Numbered from the stretch's first letter, positions 35,667-44,759 are shown. The stretch: DNA of 64,000 bases from Phyto melanocephala (GCA_941918925.1 OW799237.1:113440515-113504514); one strand, 5' to 3'. Numbers and translations: made by a program. The notes: generated from the letters alone by a model not told the origin.

Positions 35667-36672
35667 AGCCAAACCAAAAACCAGCCAAAAAGCGGCAAGC
35701 GTTTGCTTAACGTTAATGTCAAGGCGAATTCATACAGGTGGAATTATCAGCCCAGCTGATGGGGAAACTTTTTGTCAAAATTGGTTGAATTTGTCTTAAT
35801 TTTATTTATTAGCACAGGGACTCAAAATGTGATTTTGGATACGCTATTAAACAATTAACTTACGTCTACTTTTTTAAAAATAAATGTGCTAAATTTATGC
35901 TTATTTGTTTCTTTTGCATCATTAATATCGTGTTTCAAACATTTTTATCCTTTTTTTAATCAAATTTTATTAGATATAATATGTCAAAACAACTTTTCCA
36001 TCCCTGATGTACGAATTGGAATTAACATAAAGCATCTTCTCAAAATTTGCTTTGTTTTATCAATTCGCCGTTGCATATACCTTATGGATATGCCTTTGTT
36101 AATGCTGAAGTTACAAACGTCAACAAGAGCCTTAACGTTGTACAATAAACGATGTTTAAGAAAAATTACTAAATCAGAATAAAGTCGCTTTTTTAACTTA
36201 AAATTAGCTAAAATGGCATTATTTTTGTGGCTTGGAGCTAAAAGGGCCAATGTCAAAATATTTACTTTTGAGAAATTGGAATTGAACTTTAACTTTTATA
36301 GATGCTTTCATTGTGACATTGGCCAGCATTTTATTTATGAAGCTGTTCTGGGTTAAGTATGACTTTAGCTGTTTTACCATAATGAAACAGAGCAAGAAAA
36401 CAAATCTAATGCAATGACTAACTCAAAAGAGCAAAAAAGTGACATTGGTCCATTTAGCTCCAAGCCACAGATTTCTTAAAATTTACAAAAGCAAAAGAAA
36501 TAACAATAGGTGTACTGTAGCCAACTTTAAGACCTAGCGCCTTGTTAAAATTGATTTTTCCAATTGAAAAGTATTGCGTCCGCGGTATTTCGGCTTGCTT
36601 CATAAAAACTGTATCGAGATGAACATTTTTGGCATCTAAGAAACGCTTGCCGCTCTTGCTTAGGTTTGGCTG
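35667..36672. mobile_element. element C, copy 2, with nested MITE
   Basis: Left end 'cagccaaacc' with 'aaaaagcggcaagcgttt' nearby (35667 on) is the inverse of the right end 'aaacgcttgccgctcttgct' then 'taggtttggctg' (36641-36672), allowing a short insertion in the left arm. Internal blocks such as 'tgtagccaactttaagacc' match copy 1 (3139-3529) and copy 3 (57590-58060). A 244 bp MITE interrupts it at 36226-36469. Longer than copy 1 mainly by extra left-half sequence and the insert. Confidence 0.65.
36226..36469. mobile_element. 244 bp MITE nested in element C
   Basis: Terminal inverted repeats of 31 bp with about 28 matches: left begins TGTGGCTTGGAGCTAAA, right ends TTTAGCTCCAAGCCACA, with 'ggccaatgtca' / 'tgacattgg' inside. 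It is absent at the equivalent point of copies 1 and 3, so it is a later insertion. The flanks (attatttt / gatttctt) only weakly resemble an 8 bp duplication, so superfamily is unassigned. Confidence 0.78.
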
Positions 36673-37526
36673 TAAATAAAAAGTCCGAGTAAATATTTAT
36701 TTATATCTGTGGCAATAACGACAAACTGCTTATGTTTGTTTTTATCGCTTTTAAGGAAAGCACTTTTAAATTTTTGATTTGATATTTAAAAATTGATTCC
36801 TTTCTAATTAAAGACTATTTTATAATTTCTCAGCTATATAAATTAAGGACTATATGGGTTGATTCTCGTATATTTTACTAAGTTAGAAGCTAAAATAAGT
36901 TATTCCAAATTCCTGTAAAGTTTTTCAAAATAGTTAAAAGTTTGCCTAAAGTAGTTTTGAATCCAGGATTGCAGTGATGTAAATATATTAATTCTAGCTT
37001 ATGTCGACTTAAGCAGTTTTTCCTTTGTGCCACAGGTATTTATAATCTGTTGTATATTTTGCTTGTTGTGCTTTAAAGTAAACAGTTTTTATAAACATTA
37101 TTCTTTTAAAATATTTTCAAAATAATTTCTTTTAAATGATGATTTATATTGAAAATATAAAAAACATAATACGATATCTTTTTCTAGAACTTTTTACTTC
37201 AAAGAAATTAAATTTTACTTTTTTTAATTTTTTTATTAGAAAATAAATCAATAATAATTTAAATTAAAACAAAATTTGCAATAAAATTTAATTTTATACA
37301 AAAAAATTTTGATTTTATTTCGTTTTATAAAAATTGTCGATCAATCTTATTTTAGAATATTCTTTAAAAAAAATTTTACTTCAAAAATATTGAATAAATC
37401 TAAGTCCCAAAGAATAATTTTGATGAGTTTAAATTAAAAAAATATTTTCGATAAATTTCGTTTTATAAAAAATTTCAATTTCAATTTTTTGTGTAAAATT
37501 TTTATTGAAGTAAATTTTTGGTTATA
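36673..37526. other. AT-rich spacer
   Basis: Nothing supported. Confidence 0.4.
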
Positions 37527-37850
37527 CAGTCGTGTCTGGATATAGTGAACTAATTTTTGCAAGGCTTGTTCATAGTATCCAGGTTGTTCTCTATATCAAG
37601 GTTGAAATTTTTGTTCAAAAACTCGTTTTATTTACTAAAAATACAAACATGTAAATGCAATAGCTGATTAGAAACAATTTGTACAAAAAGGAAATATATG
37701 TACATATGCATTTAAGTTTAATAAAAGAATTGTTGTTGAAGTTGTTTTAAAAATTTTGTTCACTATTAGAGTTTTTCACTATTTAGAGTACTCAATGCAA
37801 TAATTTTGGTGTTCACTATATCGGGAGTTCACTATATCCAGACACGACTG
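37527..37850. mobile_element. 324 bp pogo/Tigger-like MITE
   Basis: Perfect 24 bp inverted repeats starting CAGTCGTGTCTGGATATAGT (37527-37550 and 37827-37850), each flanked by TA. Subterminal 'ttcactat' motifs are repeated inside ('gttcactatatcggg', 'tttcactatttag'). A CAGT start, a TA duplication and this length fit non-autonomous pogo-type elements, though other Tc1/mariner groups also use TA. No transposase inside. Confidence 0.85.
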
Positions 37851-38676
37851 TATTTTCATTTTATAGAAAAATTTAAAACATTTCGTTAAAATTTCTATTA
37901 GAAAGAAAATTTCAATAAAATTATATTTAATACGAATTTTTGTGAGATATTTTTGAAAGTCACTTTTAATAAAAAAGAAAGTTTTATAAGTTTTTCACAT
38001 TTATTTTTAATCATTTTTTTTTAATTTTTTGTAAATATTTTGAGTTACTTTTTGAAGAATAGTTTAATTATATTTTACATAAACAGAAAATTGGCAATAT
38101 TTTTCACATGTTGTTTCCTCAAATATTTCTTTAGTCTGAACGTACATACATATGTAGGTATAAAACTGTACATTAATTTCTCAATAATTGTTGACCTAAC
38201 AACCATATAATAGCAGCAACAGCAACTACAAACAGAAGACTACTAGAGTTCATAAAAATTATTCACAGCACTAATGAACGCATAACCAGCGCAGTCACAT
38301 ACGCCGTCAGCTTGAGCAAAGACAGAAGTCTACACTACCACTACTTAAGAAAACGTGCATTTTACATTTCTTTTATATCCGGTTTATTATTGTTGTCATT
38401 GTATTTTTTTTTTGACTATAATACCAACATTGATGTGTCGTCATTTGCTACAACAATTACAAATGCAAACAATAAGACTGACACAAGCCAATTAACCCCC
38501 TAAACGCTTGCTGTTGTATTTATTGCGGTTAAAAGGAAAAAAAGGCAGAAATAAAAGCAGTAATTGTACAAGTAAAGGATTAGAATTTGTTTACTTTTGT
38601 TGGGTTAATACCGTTTAAATTTCCATAATTTCTTTTGGCTCTATATGGCCTAAGCAAATTATCATACCAGTAAACA
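37851..38676 (+). promoter_or_regulatory. possible upstream/leader region of a host gene
   Basis: From about 38200 the composition becomes less AT-biased, with CA-rich runs ('agcagcaacagcaactacaa') of the kind seen in fly 5' leaders, leading to a start codon at 38677. No core promoter motif is clear. The reading frame at 38312-38503 lacks an ATG and is probably not translated. Confidence 0.3.
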
Positions 38677-38707
38677 ATGGCGGAAAATTTACCATCAACC
38701 TCAACAG
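38677..38707 (+). CDS. candidate first coding exon of a host gene
   Basis: The ATG sits in a strong fly initiation context (taaacaATGG) and encodes MAENLPSTST plus one base, followed at once by a consensus splice donor (CAG|GTGAGT) at 38708. The 31 coding bases leave phase 1. This start-plus-donor arrangement is the best sign of a host gene in the window; if real, the following kilobases, including the reptin-bearing hAT at 39145, lie in its first intron. I do not recognise the protein and found no next exon. Confidence 0.4.
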
Positions 38708-39136
38708 GTGAGTAGTAGTAGTTGTTTATTTATTTTATTAATTGTTTGTATTCTTGTCATGCTATATCCTTGATTTTGTTATTTGTCCTTCATAAATATT
38801 TATTATATTGATAAGTAATGACTTTCAATAAAAATTTATCGTTATAATTTCAAATATGTTAAAGTGGTGTTAACTACAATTATTTATACGCAATTATTAA
38901 AAGACCAATTTTTTTAATATATTCATGACTATATGGGTTTGTTTATGTAAACTCAGAACTACGGAAAAAACATTTACGTAGGTAATGGACAATAATATAT
39001 TGTTATATTATTTATGTATGTTTAAAAATTTGGTAGCAGAAGTTTTTTAAAATTACTTTTAAGTTTAGTATTTCAATAAAAATATAATTTTGAAATAAGT
39101 TTAAAAATAACACAGCTGATTATAGTGCTAATTGTC
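38708..39136. other. AT-rich spacer
   Basis: Nothing supported apart from the donor at its left edge. Confidence 0.4.
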
Positions 39137-39297
39137 ATACAGGACAAGGTCTATTAAATAAGGTCTGTTCAACTAATCAGCTGATCGTTTTTTGCTCCCC
39201 TATATTTACTAGTCGAAGTTGTCAAAATTTGTTTACCTTTTTAGGGCGACATTTATGTTTTTCAATTTTTCAATTTTATGATTGATAATTTTTCAAC

Positions 39298-39534
39298 TTA
39301 TGATTTATATTCAAAAGTAAAAGGCGTTTCTGTACTCAAGGAATGAGCCATACCAACAGCTATAGCAGCCTTGCCATTACTTGGCTCACAGGCCAAGAAA
39401 ATACAACGATTAGCTATTTTGCCTTCACGCACCATTTGTACAACACCAGCAATCTTTCTGGCCCAACATACCTTGTGAAACAGCACGCTTCTTCAAGACA
39501 TCGTCTAGACTTCTATTTTATCTTTATCAGCCAT
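39298..39534 (-). pseudogene. rept: fragment of reptin (RuvBL2) inside a hAT element
   Basis: Reptin is a AAA+ ATPase of the INO80/Tip60/R2TP complexes. On the minus strand, an ATG at 39534 begins MADKDKIEV; the next ~19-20 residues of the family are missing; then, in another frame, LDDVLKKRAVSQGMLGQK; then, after a further small loss, AGVVQMVREGKIANRCIFLA and CEPSNGKAAIAVGMAHSLST followed by ETPFTF. The Walker A (GEPSTGKTA in family members, from knowledge) is altered to CEPSNGKAA, so no ATP binding is expected. It covers roughly residues 1-95 of a ~480-residue protein. It is broken by a stop, frameshifts and deletions. The start codon plus about 95 residues point to capture of a 5' coding piece; whether via mRNA or DNA is unknown. 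Confidence 0.88.
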
Positions 39535-39672
39535 ATTTTTAGCAAATATTTACTATTAACACAATTTATTTTTGTTGTCTTGAAAAAATTGTTAAACAAA
39601 ATGAAAACGCAAAATTTAATAGGCGTTGGGCATATTCATACAGGTATCTGCAACGGCAAATTTGCTGTGCTG

Positions 39673-40114
39673 GGGCCTGTTCGTAAATGCATCACAGCTG
39701 TGCATATTATGCGCACAATGTTCGTAAATGCAAACGTTGACAACACTGCAGCTGTCATCTGTTCGTAAATGCAACATTGAAGTCTATTATGCGCAAATAA
39801 ATACAAAAAACTAATCACAAAAATTGCTGATGCAATAAATGTGTGAGTATAAAGAATATGGTTTTTTATGATTTATTTTTGATTATTTTACTTTTTAAAC
39901 ATTTTTAGCCTCGAATGTGAAATATATGTCAGATATTGTATTATCAAATTCACAAATTAAATTTATAATCATTTTTTCCATTTTCCGCAGTGTTCGCTCG
40001 TTCGTAAATGCAGCAATAAAATAAGCAAAAAGAAGCATCAGCAACATATGATTTGCAGTGTCAGCGCAAAGTAATCATATTGTGCAGCGCAGTGATGCGT
40101 TTACGAACAGGCCC
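39673..40114. mobile_element. 442 bp PIF/Harbinger-like MITE nested in the hAT element
   Basis: Left end GGGCCTGTTCGTAAATGCAT and right end (inverse) match over ~23 bp with few differences, flanked by CTG on both sides (39670-39672 and 40115-40117). The 3 bp CWG-type duplication and GGG start fit animal PIF/Harbinger elements. The phrase gttcgtaaatgca recurs several times inside (near 39722, 39760, 40000), like subterminal binding repeats. Non-coding. Confidence 0.78.
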
Positions 40115-40347
40115 CTGCTCTCTGTCAAATACTTCATAAAAAATATTTTTTTATACATAGAGTTTGACAGTAACGTTTCCCATCAGATGGATTGATAATT
40201 TCACCTGGATGAATTTTTTGGTATTTTAGTCAGCTGTTTTTGACTGCCTTAGAGTAATTTTACACTAACAAAATGCCCGTATATTTTTTTTTGCTTTTTG
40301 TTTTTGTAGAGTTGCACAGACCTTATTTAATAGACCTTGATACAGGA

Positions 40348-40784
40348 TTTATTTTTAATAATTTTTAAATAAACATCCAACGGCGTCGGCGTTATGCATA
40401 ATAACAATCCGCGTGCTTAATAATGCGCTGTTAACTTTTTTATGAGAAAATTTAATGGGCATTTTAATATTAATTCTTTTCATAAGCGAAACACCAAAAA
40501 TAAATTTTTAATTTTAAGTCGAATTAAAATGATAAGTTCAGTGTATATTATTATATCTGAAAATGACATCTTGATATTTTTTCAATTTATATATATATAT
40601 TGGCAATTTTTGTTTATTGTTTTTTAAATAATAAATATAAAAAGGTATTTAATTAATTATATTTTCAAGATTTTCAATCTTCTTTTTTATAAAGCGTTTA
40701 AAGTTCCTACGTTTAGCTCTTCTGGTTAACGTACTCGCCGTTCCATGACAGAGGCCAAATGTTGTTCAAACTAAGTCCCAGTTG
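40348..40784. other. AT-rich spacer
   Basis: Nothing supported. The last part contains the left copy of the SINE target duplication (40775-40784). Confidence 0.4.
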
Positions 40785-41045
40785 GAGTGCCTCTGTGGAC
40801 AAGTCAGTAAAGAACAAGTCAGTTGTTTGGAGGTTGCGGGTTCGATTCCCGCCGGAGACTCTGGAATTGTCTGCTTCTCTTTCTCTTCTATTCTAAATAT
40901 TTCTATTCTTATTCTATTCTTCTCTCTATTAAGGCGTCACAATGGACCGCAATGGTCTCCGAGTGAAGGTGTGAGGGTAACTTTGCACCAGCCTTACCTA
41001 CGTACCTACCTACCTACCTACCTACCTACCTACCTACCTACCTAG
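40785..41045 (+). repeat. tRNA-derived SINE with target duplication
   Basis: The head has pol III promoter boxes: an A-box-like tggacaagtcag (~40796-40807) and a perfect B box ggttcgattcc (40839-40849), spaced as in a tRNA. The body contains pyrimidine runs and 'cacaatggaccgcaatggtc', and the tail is a (CCTA)n run. A direct repeat gtcccagttg flanks it (40775-40784 and 41046-41055). The segment 'aatggaccgcaatggtctcc' also occurs in mutated form at ~47580-47600 downstream of a LINE ORF end, so the tail is likely LINE-derived. The tRNA-like head is not a functional tRNA. Confidence 0.78.
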
Positions 41046-41315
41046 GTCCCAGTTGAGCTGGTACATGGATCGCAGCTTTGCTTAATTGATTAATAAAATT
41101 TTTTCTCCGTTGCACGCAGGGTTGTCAGATGTTTTTTGTCTCCATCGCCAATTTTTTTTACCTTTAAACAAAGAAAAAATCGCCTTAAATCTGCAAAAAT
41201 CGCCAAATTGAAATGAAATTGGAATTATGTGTGATATTTAAACTCATTGAATAAAAGGAAATATTTTTGTAGTAGTTACGTATTATGTTAAGGTTATTCA
41301 AATTTAAACTGAAAT
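41046..41315. other. AT-rich spacer
   Basis: 'cagggttgtcagatg' at 41118 recalls a transposon terminus but has no partner end nearby. Confidence 0.35.
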
Positions 41316-41520
41316 CCTAGGTTAGGTTGAAAAGAAGGGACAGTAAAAGCCCAAACCCATGGTATTCCCAAACAAAAATCATAATCATAATTTCCCATAA
41401 ATAACAGACTAGTCCAAGGACTCAGTCCCCTCAATGTAATTCCATATGGATCTCCAGTTCGATTTCCCCAGGTATTCCAAGTTCGGCATAGTATCCACTG
41501 AAAAATTTTTGGCGACCAAT
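41316..41520 (-). repeat. 3' region of a Jockey/R1-type LINE
   Basis: Minus strand ends in 'aacctaacctagg' preceded by 'atgggtttgggcttttactg', the same tail as 2326-2379. Upstream, residues resembling the end of an ORF2 (LGIPGEIELEIHMEL) precede a stop. Only the 3' terminal ~200 bp is present. Confidence 0.45.
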
Positions 41521-42079
41521 TTTTGAGCACTTTTTCGAGGGTGTGAGCATGTATCTCAACAATGCACAGAGAAGTATTTGGCCTGAAAAGCTGGCCAAAA
41601 TTATTTTACGTGTTTTTTGATAGTTTTAGATGTAGTATGATATTAAAAGTCTAATAGCAGATTTTGAAAAAATTACACTGCGCAACAAAAGTACACTGCA
41701 CAGCAAAAAAATTTTGGTCTACCCCAGAAATAAAAGTATGTGGACTATATGGATTTTTATGCTCTTAATTCAAATCTGTTATCCGTTTTTCTCTAGTACG
41801 TAAGGATTTTCTTTTAAAGGCGTGGCATATTTCAACCCCTAAATCGTTGGGTTGCCTAATATATTTTGTCATAACTTGTAAACGGGTTCTCCGATTTTAA
41901 TAGCAGGAGGATCAGCAGATGCACTGGAAAATTTTGCTTAGACTAACTAAACACATTTCTTTTCTATCTGTTACTATTTCGAAGTTATTAAAAATTTAAT
42001 GGCGAAAAAAAAAAAAAAATTAAAGAACCAAAAAGTTTAAATTTTTAAAATTTTTCCAAAAGCCACATTCCTAAGGAAT
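41521..42079. other. AT-rich spacer
   Basis: A short tandem 'actgcgcaacaaaagtac' / 'actgcacagcaaaaaaat' at 41681-41711. No supported gene. Confidence 0.35.
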
Positions 42080-42906
42080 AAAAGACGGTATAAATAGTAA
42101 AACTGAATTAACAAATGTTGATTTTAAAGCTTTAAACTGCTGCAAAACCTCTTCCAGGTATATACATAAACGTGTTGCTATGTAATCGAGAAGAGCTTGG
42201 AGATTCACTTCCGCTACTGTTTCAGTAACGGTTATGGCATCTTCATTGGGATAACATTTTTTTTAATTTTTTAATAATAAGTAACATGGATACACATTTT
42301 TATTAGCATTGTATAAAATTTCATATTGCTTTTTTCGTGAGCTCTGCATTTACAAAGAGTGCTAGAGATCCTTCCGCTAAAAGTTTATTCACAGGGTTGA
42401 TTTCAGAAGTTGTTAATGATCGCTTGCAAATTCTTGATTTTCTTGGGGATCTGGTTTAATTTCATCCGATATTAATTTAGTCTCATCATTATGTCCCGTT
42501 GCTCTTTGACTCATGGATGCAGCAAATGTGATCTCCTCTGTTGTTAATTGGTGACGAACTTCTTCCGTTTTTCTCCGCTTTGTTCTTTCACTAGCTTCAA
42601 TAAATTCTTTTCGTGGTCGCCCTGAAGACGAACTGCCAAATACTGGTATTGTTACAGTTCCTTCAAGCCATTTAGCGTTTGTGCTTAGAAAGTGGCCCTC
42701 TTTTCGTTGTGCAAAATCCAATGTTTTTTGAAACAATTTTTGAAATTTTTTAAACACTGCTTCAGTGCTAATATGTCCCCATCCCCTTGACATTTTAAAA
42801 TTTCGCTCAATTTTCTGAACAAAAAATCCAATTTCTCGTCAATGGTTCCAGCATTAGATTTAATCACTATTAGGAATAGCTGTAATCTTGTGAAAACTTG
42901 TTCCAT
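42080..42906 (-). pseudogene. broken gene of an unnamed, probably mobile, protein family
   Basis: Four consecutive minus-strand pieces read as one protein. MEQVFTRLQLFLIVIKSNAG through KLSEILK comes first; after a frameshift near 42790 follows ISTEAVFKKFQKLFQKTLDF, FLSTNAKWLEGTVTIPVF, GRPRKEF, ERTKRRKTEEVRHQLTTEEI and TFAASMSQRATGHND. A second frame gives INPVNKLLAEGSLALFVNAE, then KKQYEILYNANKNVYPCY, a stop, and KCYPNEDAITVTETVAEVNL with LLDYIATRLCIYLEEVL. The basic GRPRK..SERTKRRKTE stretch looks nuclear. I recall similar uncharacterised multi-copy proteins in insect and cnidarian genomes, but cannot name a domain. The mRNA would be ~270 codons; three or more lesions make it dead. Confidence 0.6.
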
Positions 42907-43849
42907 GTTGACTCTCGAAGTTACAAAACGGTTTTGATAAAGATTGTGTGCAATAACCCTTTATAAGTATTTTCAAGCGCATGCTCTTATGCGTTAATTG
43001 GATGGTAGTATAATACCTGGGTGCCCTGGGTAGGTGTATTAATTTTTTGTAAACTTATTTTTGTGATAAATGCTTTTAATAATTTTTCTTATAAGGTACG
43101 TAAATTTATTTTTTAACAAATAATATTTTGTAGTGCAGGTATAAATATAAAAATATCCTTTAAGGGGCTGTGTGGGACATTCCCTTATAACTGTTATGGG
43201 TAATAAGGAATTTTTCAAACTTATAATTATAGGCAGGTATTAACATTGTCAAGTGTTAAAAGTGATTTCAATAACAGTTGAAATCAATAATTCAAAATAG
43301 ATAAAAGTTAATGACGATATAAATGTATAAGAAAAAGTGCCTGATGAGCAAAAATAGAAGAAATGTGAAAATTTTAAAAAATCCTCAAAAATAATGGCGC
43401 AAACTTGCGCACACTTTTTTTTTGTTTCTAAAATTAGAAATTCCAAATTTTATTGTGGTATCAAACATAATTCGTAGAGATGCTAACCTCACTTTTAAAA
43501 ACCTTTTGTTTTTCTTTTTTTGCAAAAAAAGTGTATAATTTTTATTTTTTTTGCTTTTGAACGAATGGTTTTAACATGAATATTCAACATATTTAATTTT
43601 TTTTTTATTTTTTTAAATAACTTTAGATCAAACCTTTCAGCGAAAAAAAAATTACTGTTGAACCTTTATTGGTTTGGCCGCAAAAAAATATCATATAAAC
43701 ATCCAGAAACCGAAAAAAACATTTAAATCTCATATAATTTTCTTCACTTTTCTGACTTTAGCAGGGTCTCAGAGCTACAAATCGCAACTAAAAAATTTAC
43801 AATATAATGTAAAATATTGTTGTCTGTCTAGCTGCGTACTTAGTTTTTA
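42907..43849. other. AT-rich spacer
   Basis: A direct repeat 'cctgggtgccctgggta' at ~43016-43032. No gene seen. Confidence 0.35.
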
Positions 43850-44290
43850 AGATTTCTTAAAATTCAGTTTTGCCTTTTTGGCCAGCTTTTCAGGTCAAAT
43901 ACTCCTCTGTGCAATGGCATCACGAATGTTGGCCTCTCTGGTTTATCTCGACAGTTGTCTTTAACGGCGCCCCACAGAAAATAGTTCAAGGAGTCAAATC
44001 GAGCCCAATTGACTTCACCATTATGGCTAACATGAGATGTATGGGAAGTTGCACCAAAAAATCAGTTATTTTAGTGCGATTGGTGTCTCCATTGGCCACA
44101 ATGGTTGCGCCGTGCTCGTTTTTAAAGAAACATGGGACAATGATACCTCCGCTTCACAAGCCATATTAAACAGTCACTCGTAATGGGTGCATTGTCTTCT
44201 GTGATACCACGTTTGGGTTTTCTAAGCCCCAAATACGGCTTATTTACGTAATCACCAAGATGGAGATGGACATCCGTTACAATCTATGGA
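43850..44290 (-). pseudogene. dead DD41D-group transposase relic, internally deleted
   Basis: Minus strand reads VHLHLGDYVNKPYLGLRKPK (the AHF.LNG.VNKQN region), then after stops FFGATSHTSH (the QQDGA.HT motif, Asp lost), SHNGEVNWARFDSLNYFLWG (matching the SGDLDWPPRSPDLTPPDFFLWG region) and AVKDNCRDKPE, then ANIRDAIAQRSI and PEKLAKKAKLN. Same group as 7384-8469 but eroded and shortened between motifs. Confidence 0.7.
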
Positions 44291-44716
44291 GGCTTTAGAA
44301 ATTATGATTTTACCAGAAAAACAGACAGACGGATATTTTTAGTTGACATCACTGTTCATACGGTTTTACAAAATAAAACAATATTATGGTAAACGGAATG
44401 CTCCAGCTATACACTCCCTTACAACGACGCATTTTTATTTTAAACATGTTTTGTAGGTACAACTTTTTTGGCTGGCAAAATCTTATCGCATAAATTTTGG
44501 TTTACCTAAATTTTGCCTTAATTTTATCCTGTTATCCTTAATCTAATGCTGCTTACGATTATTTAAGTGTGTTTAAATATTTTATTATTAAAACCCAACT
44601 ACAACTTTAGAGCTTAACTACAACAACATAATCTCAGCAACATAAAAACAAAAAAGAAAAACAAAACATAAAAATATTAAGTTGAAAAAAGTTTCAATAC
44701 TAAAATTCCTTAAGAA
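44291..44716. other. AT-rich DNA, possible leader
   Basis: Nothing coding. From ~44590 the CA- and A-rich composition resembles a fly 5' leader. Confidence 0.3.
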
Positions 44717-44759
44717 ATGGAAGGAGGCCAAAAATGTATTTATGCTTGTGTGTCAGTGG
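44717..44759 (+). CDS. weak candidate first coding exon
   Basis: ATG in context aagaaATGG encodes MEGGQKCIYACVSV and one further base, ending at a good donor G|GTATGT (44760). Phase 1, like the candidates at 5197 and 38677. No homology or acceptor recognised; may be chance. Confidence 0.2.

Larger units (their letters stand above)
39145..40339. mobile_element. hAT-like element carrying a reptin gene fragment
   Basis: Inverted repeats of 30 bp with 29 matches (39145-39174 and 40310-40339), starting CAAGGTCTATTAAATAAGGT, are flanked by a perfect 8 bp duplication ATACAGGA (39137-39144 and 40340-40347). An 8 bp duplication and CA-starting ends fit hAT. The element has no hAT transposase. It holds a reptin/RuvBL2 fragment (39298-39534) and a nested 442 bp PIF-like MITE (39673-40114). 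Without the MITE it would be about 750 bp. The arrangement is that of a gene-fragment-carrying ('Pack'-type) DNA transposon. Confidence 0.88.

Noticed and set aside
38312..38503. 63-residue frame with a hydrophobic segment upstream of the candidate exon
   Set aside because: Starts with TTG, not ATG, and lies in leader-like DNA; no supporting homology.
40840..40870. Possible tRNA gene at the ggttcgattcc box
   Set aside because: No tRNA cloverleaf can be drawn; tail and target duplication identify a SINE.
41118..41140. cagggttgtcagatg, like a mariner terminus
   Set aside because: No matching inverted end and no TA-bounded element.
41294..41530. 78-residue minus-strand frame with many Trp
   Set aside because: Covers the LINE 3' tail; not conserved as protein, contains the CCTAA tail.
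43016..43032. Palindrome at cctgggtgccctgggta
   Set aside because: It is a direct repeat, not an inverted one; no structure.
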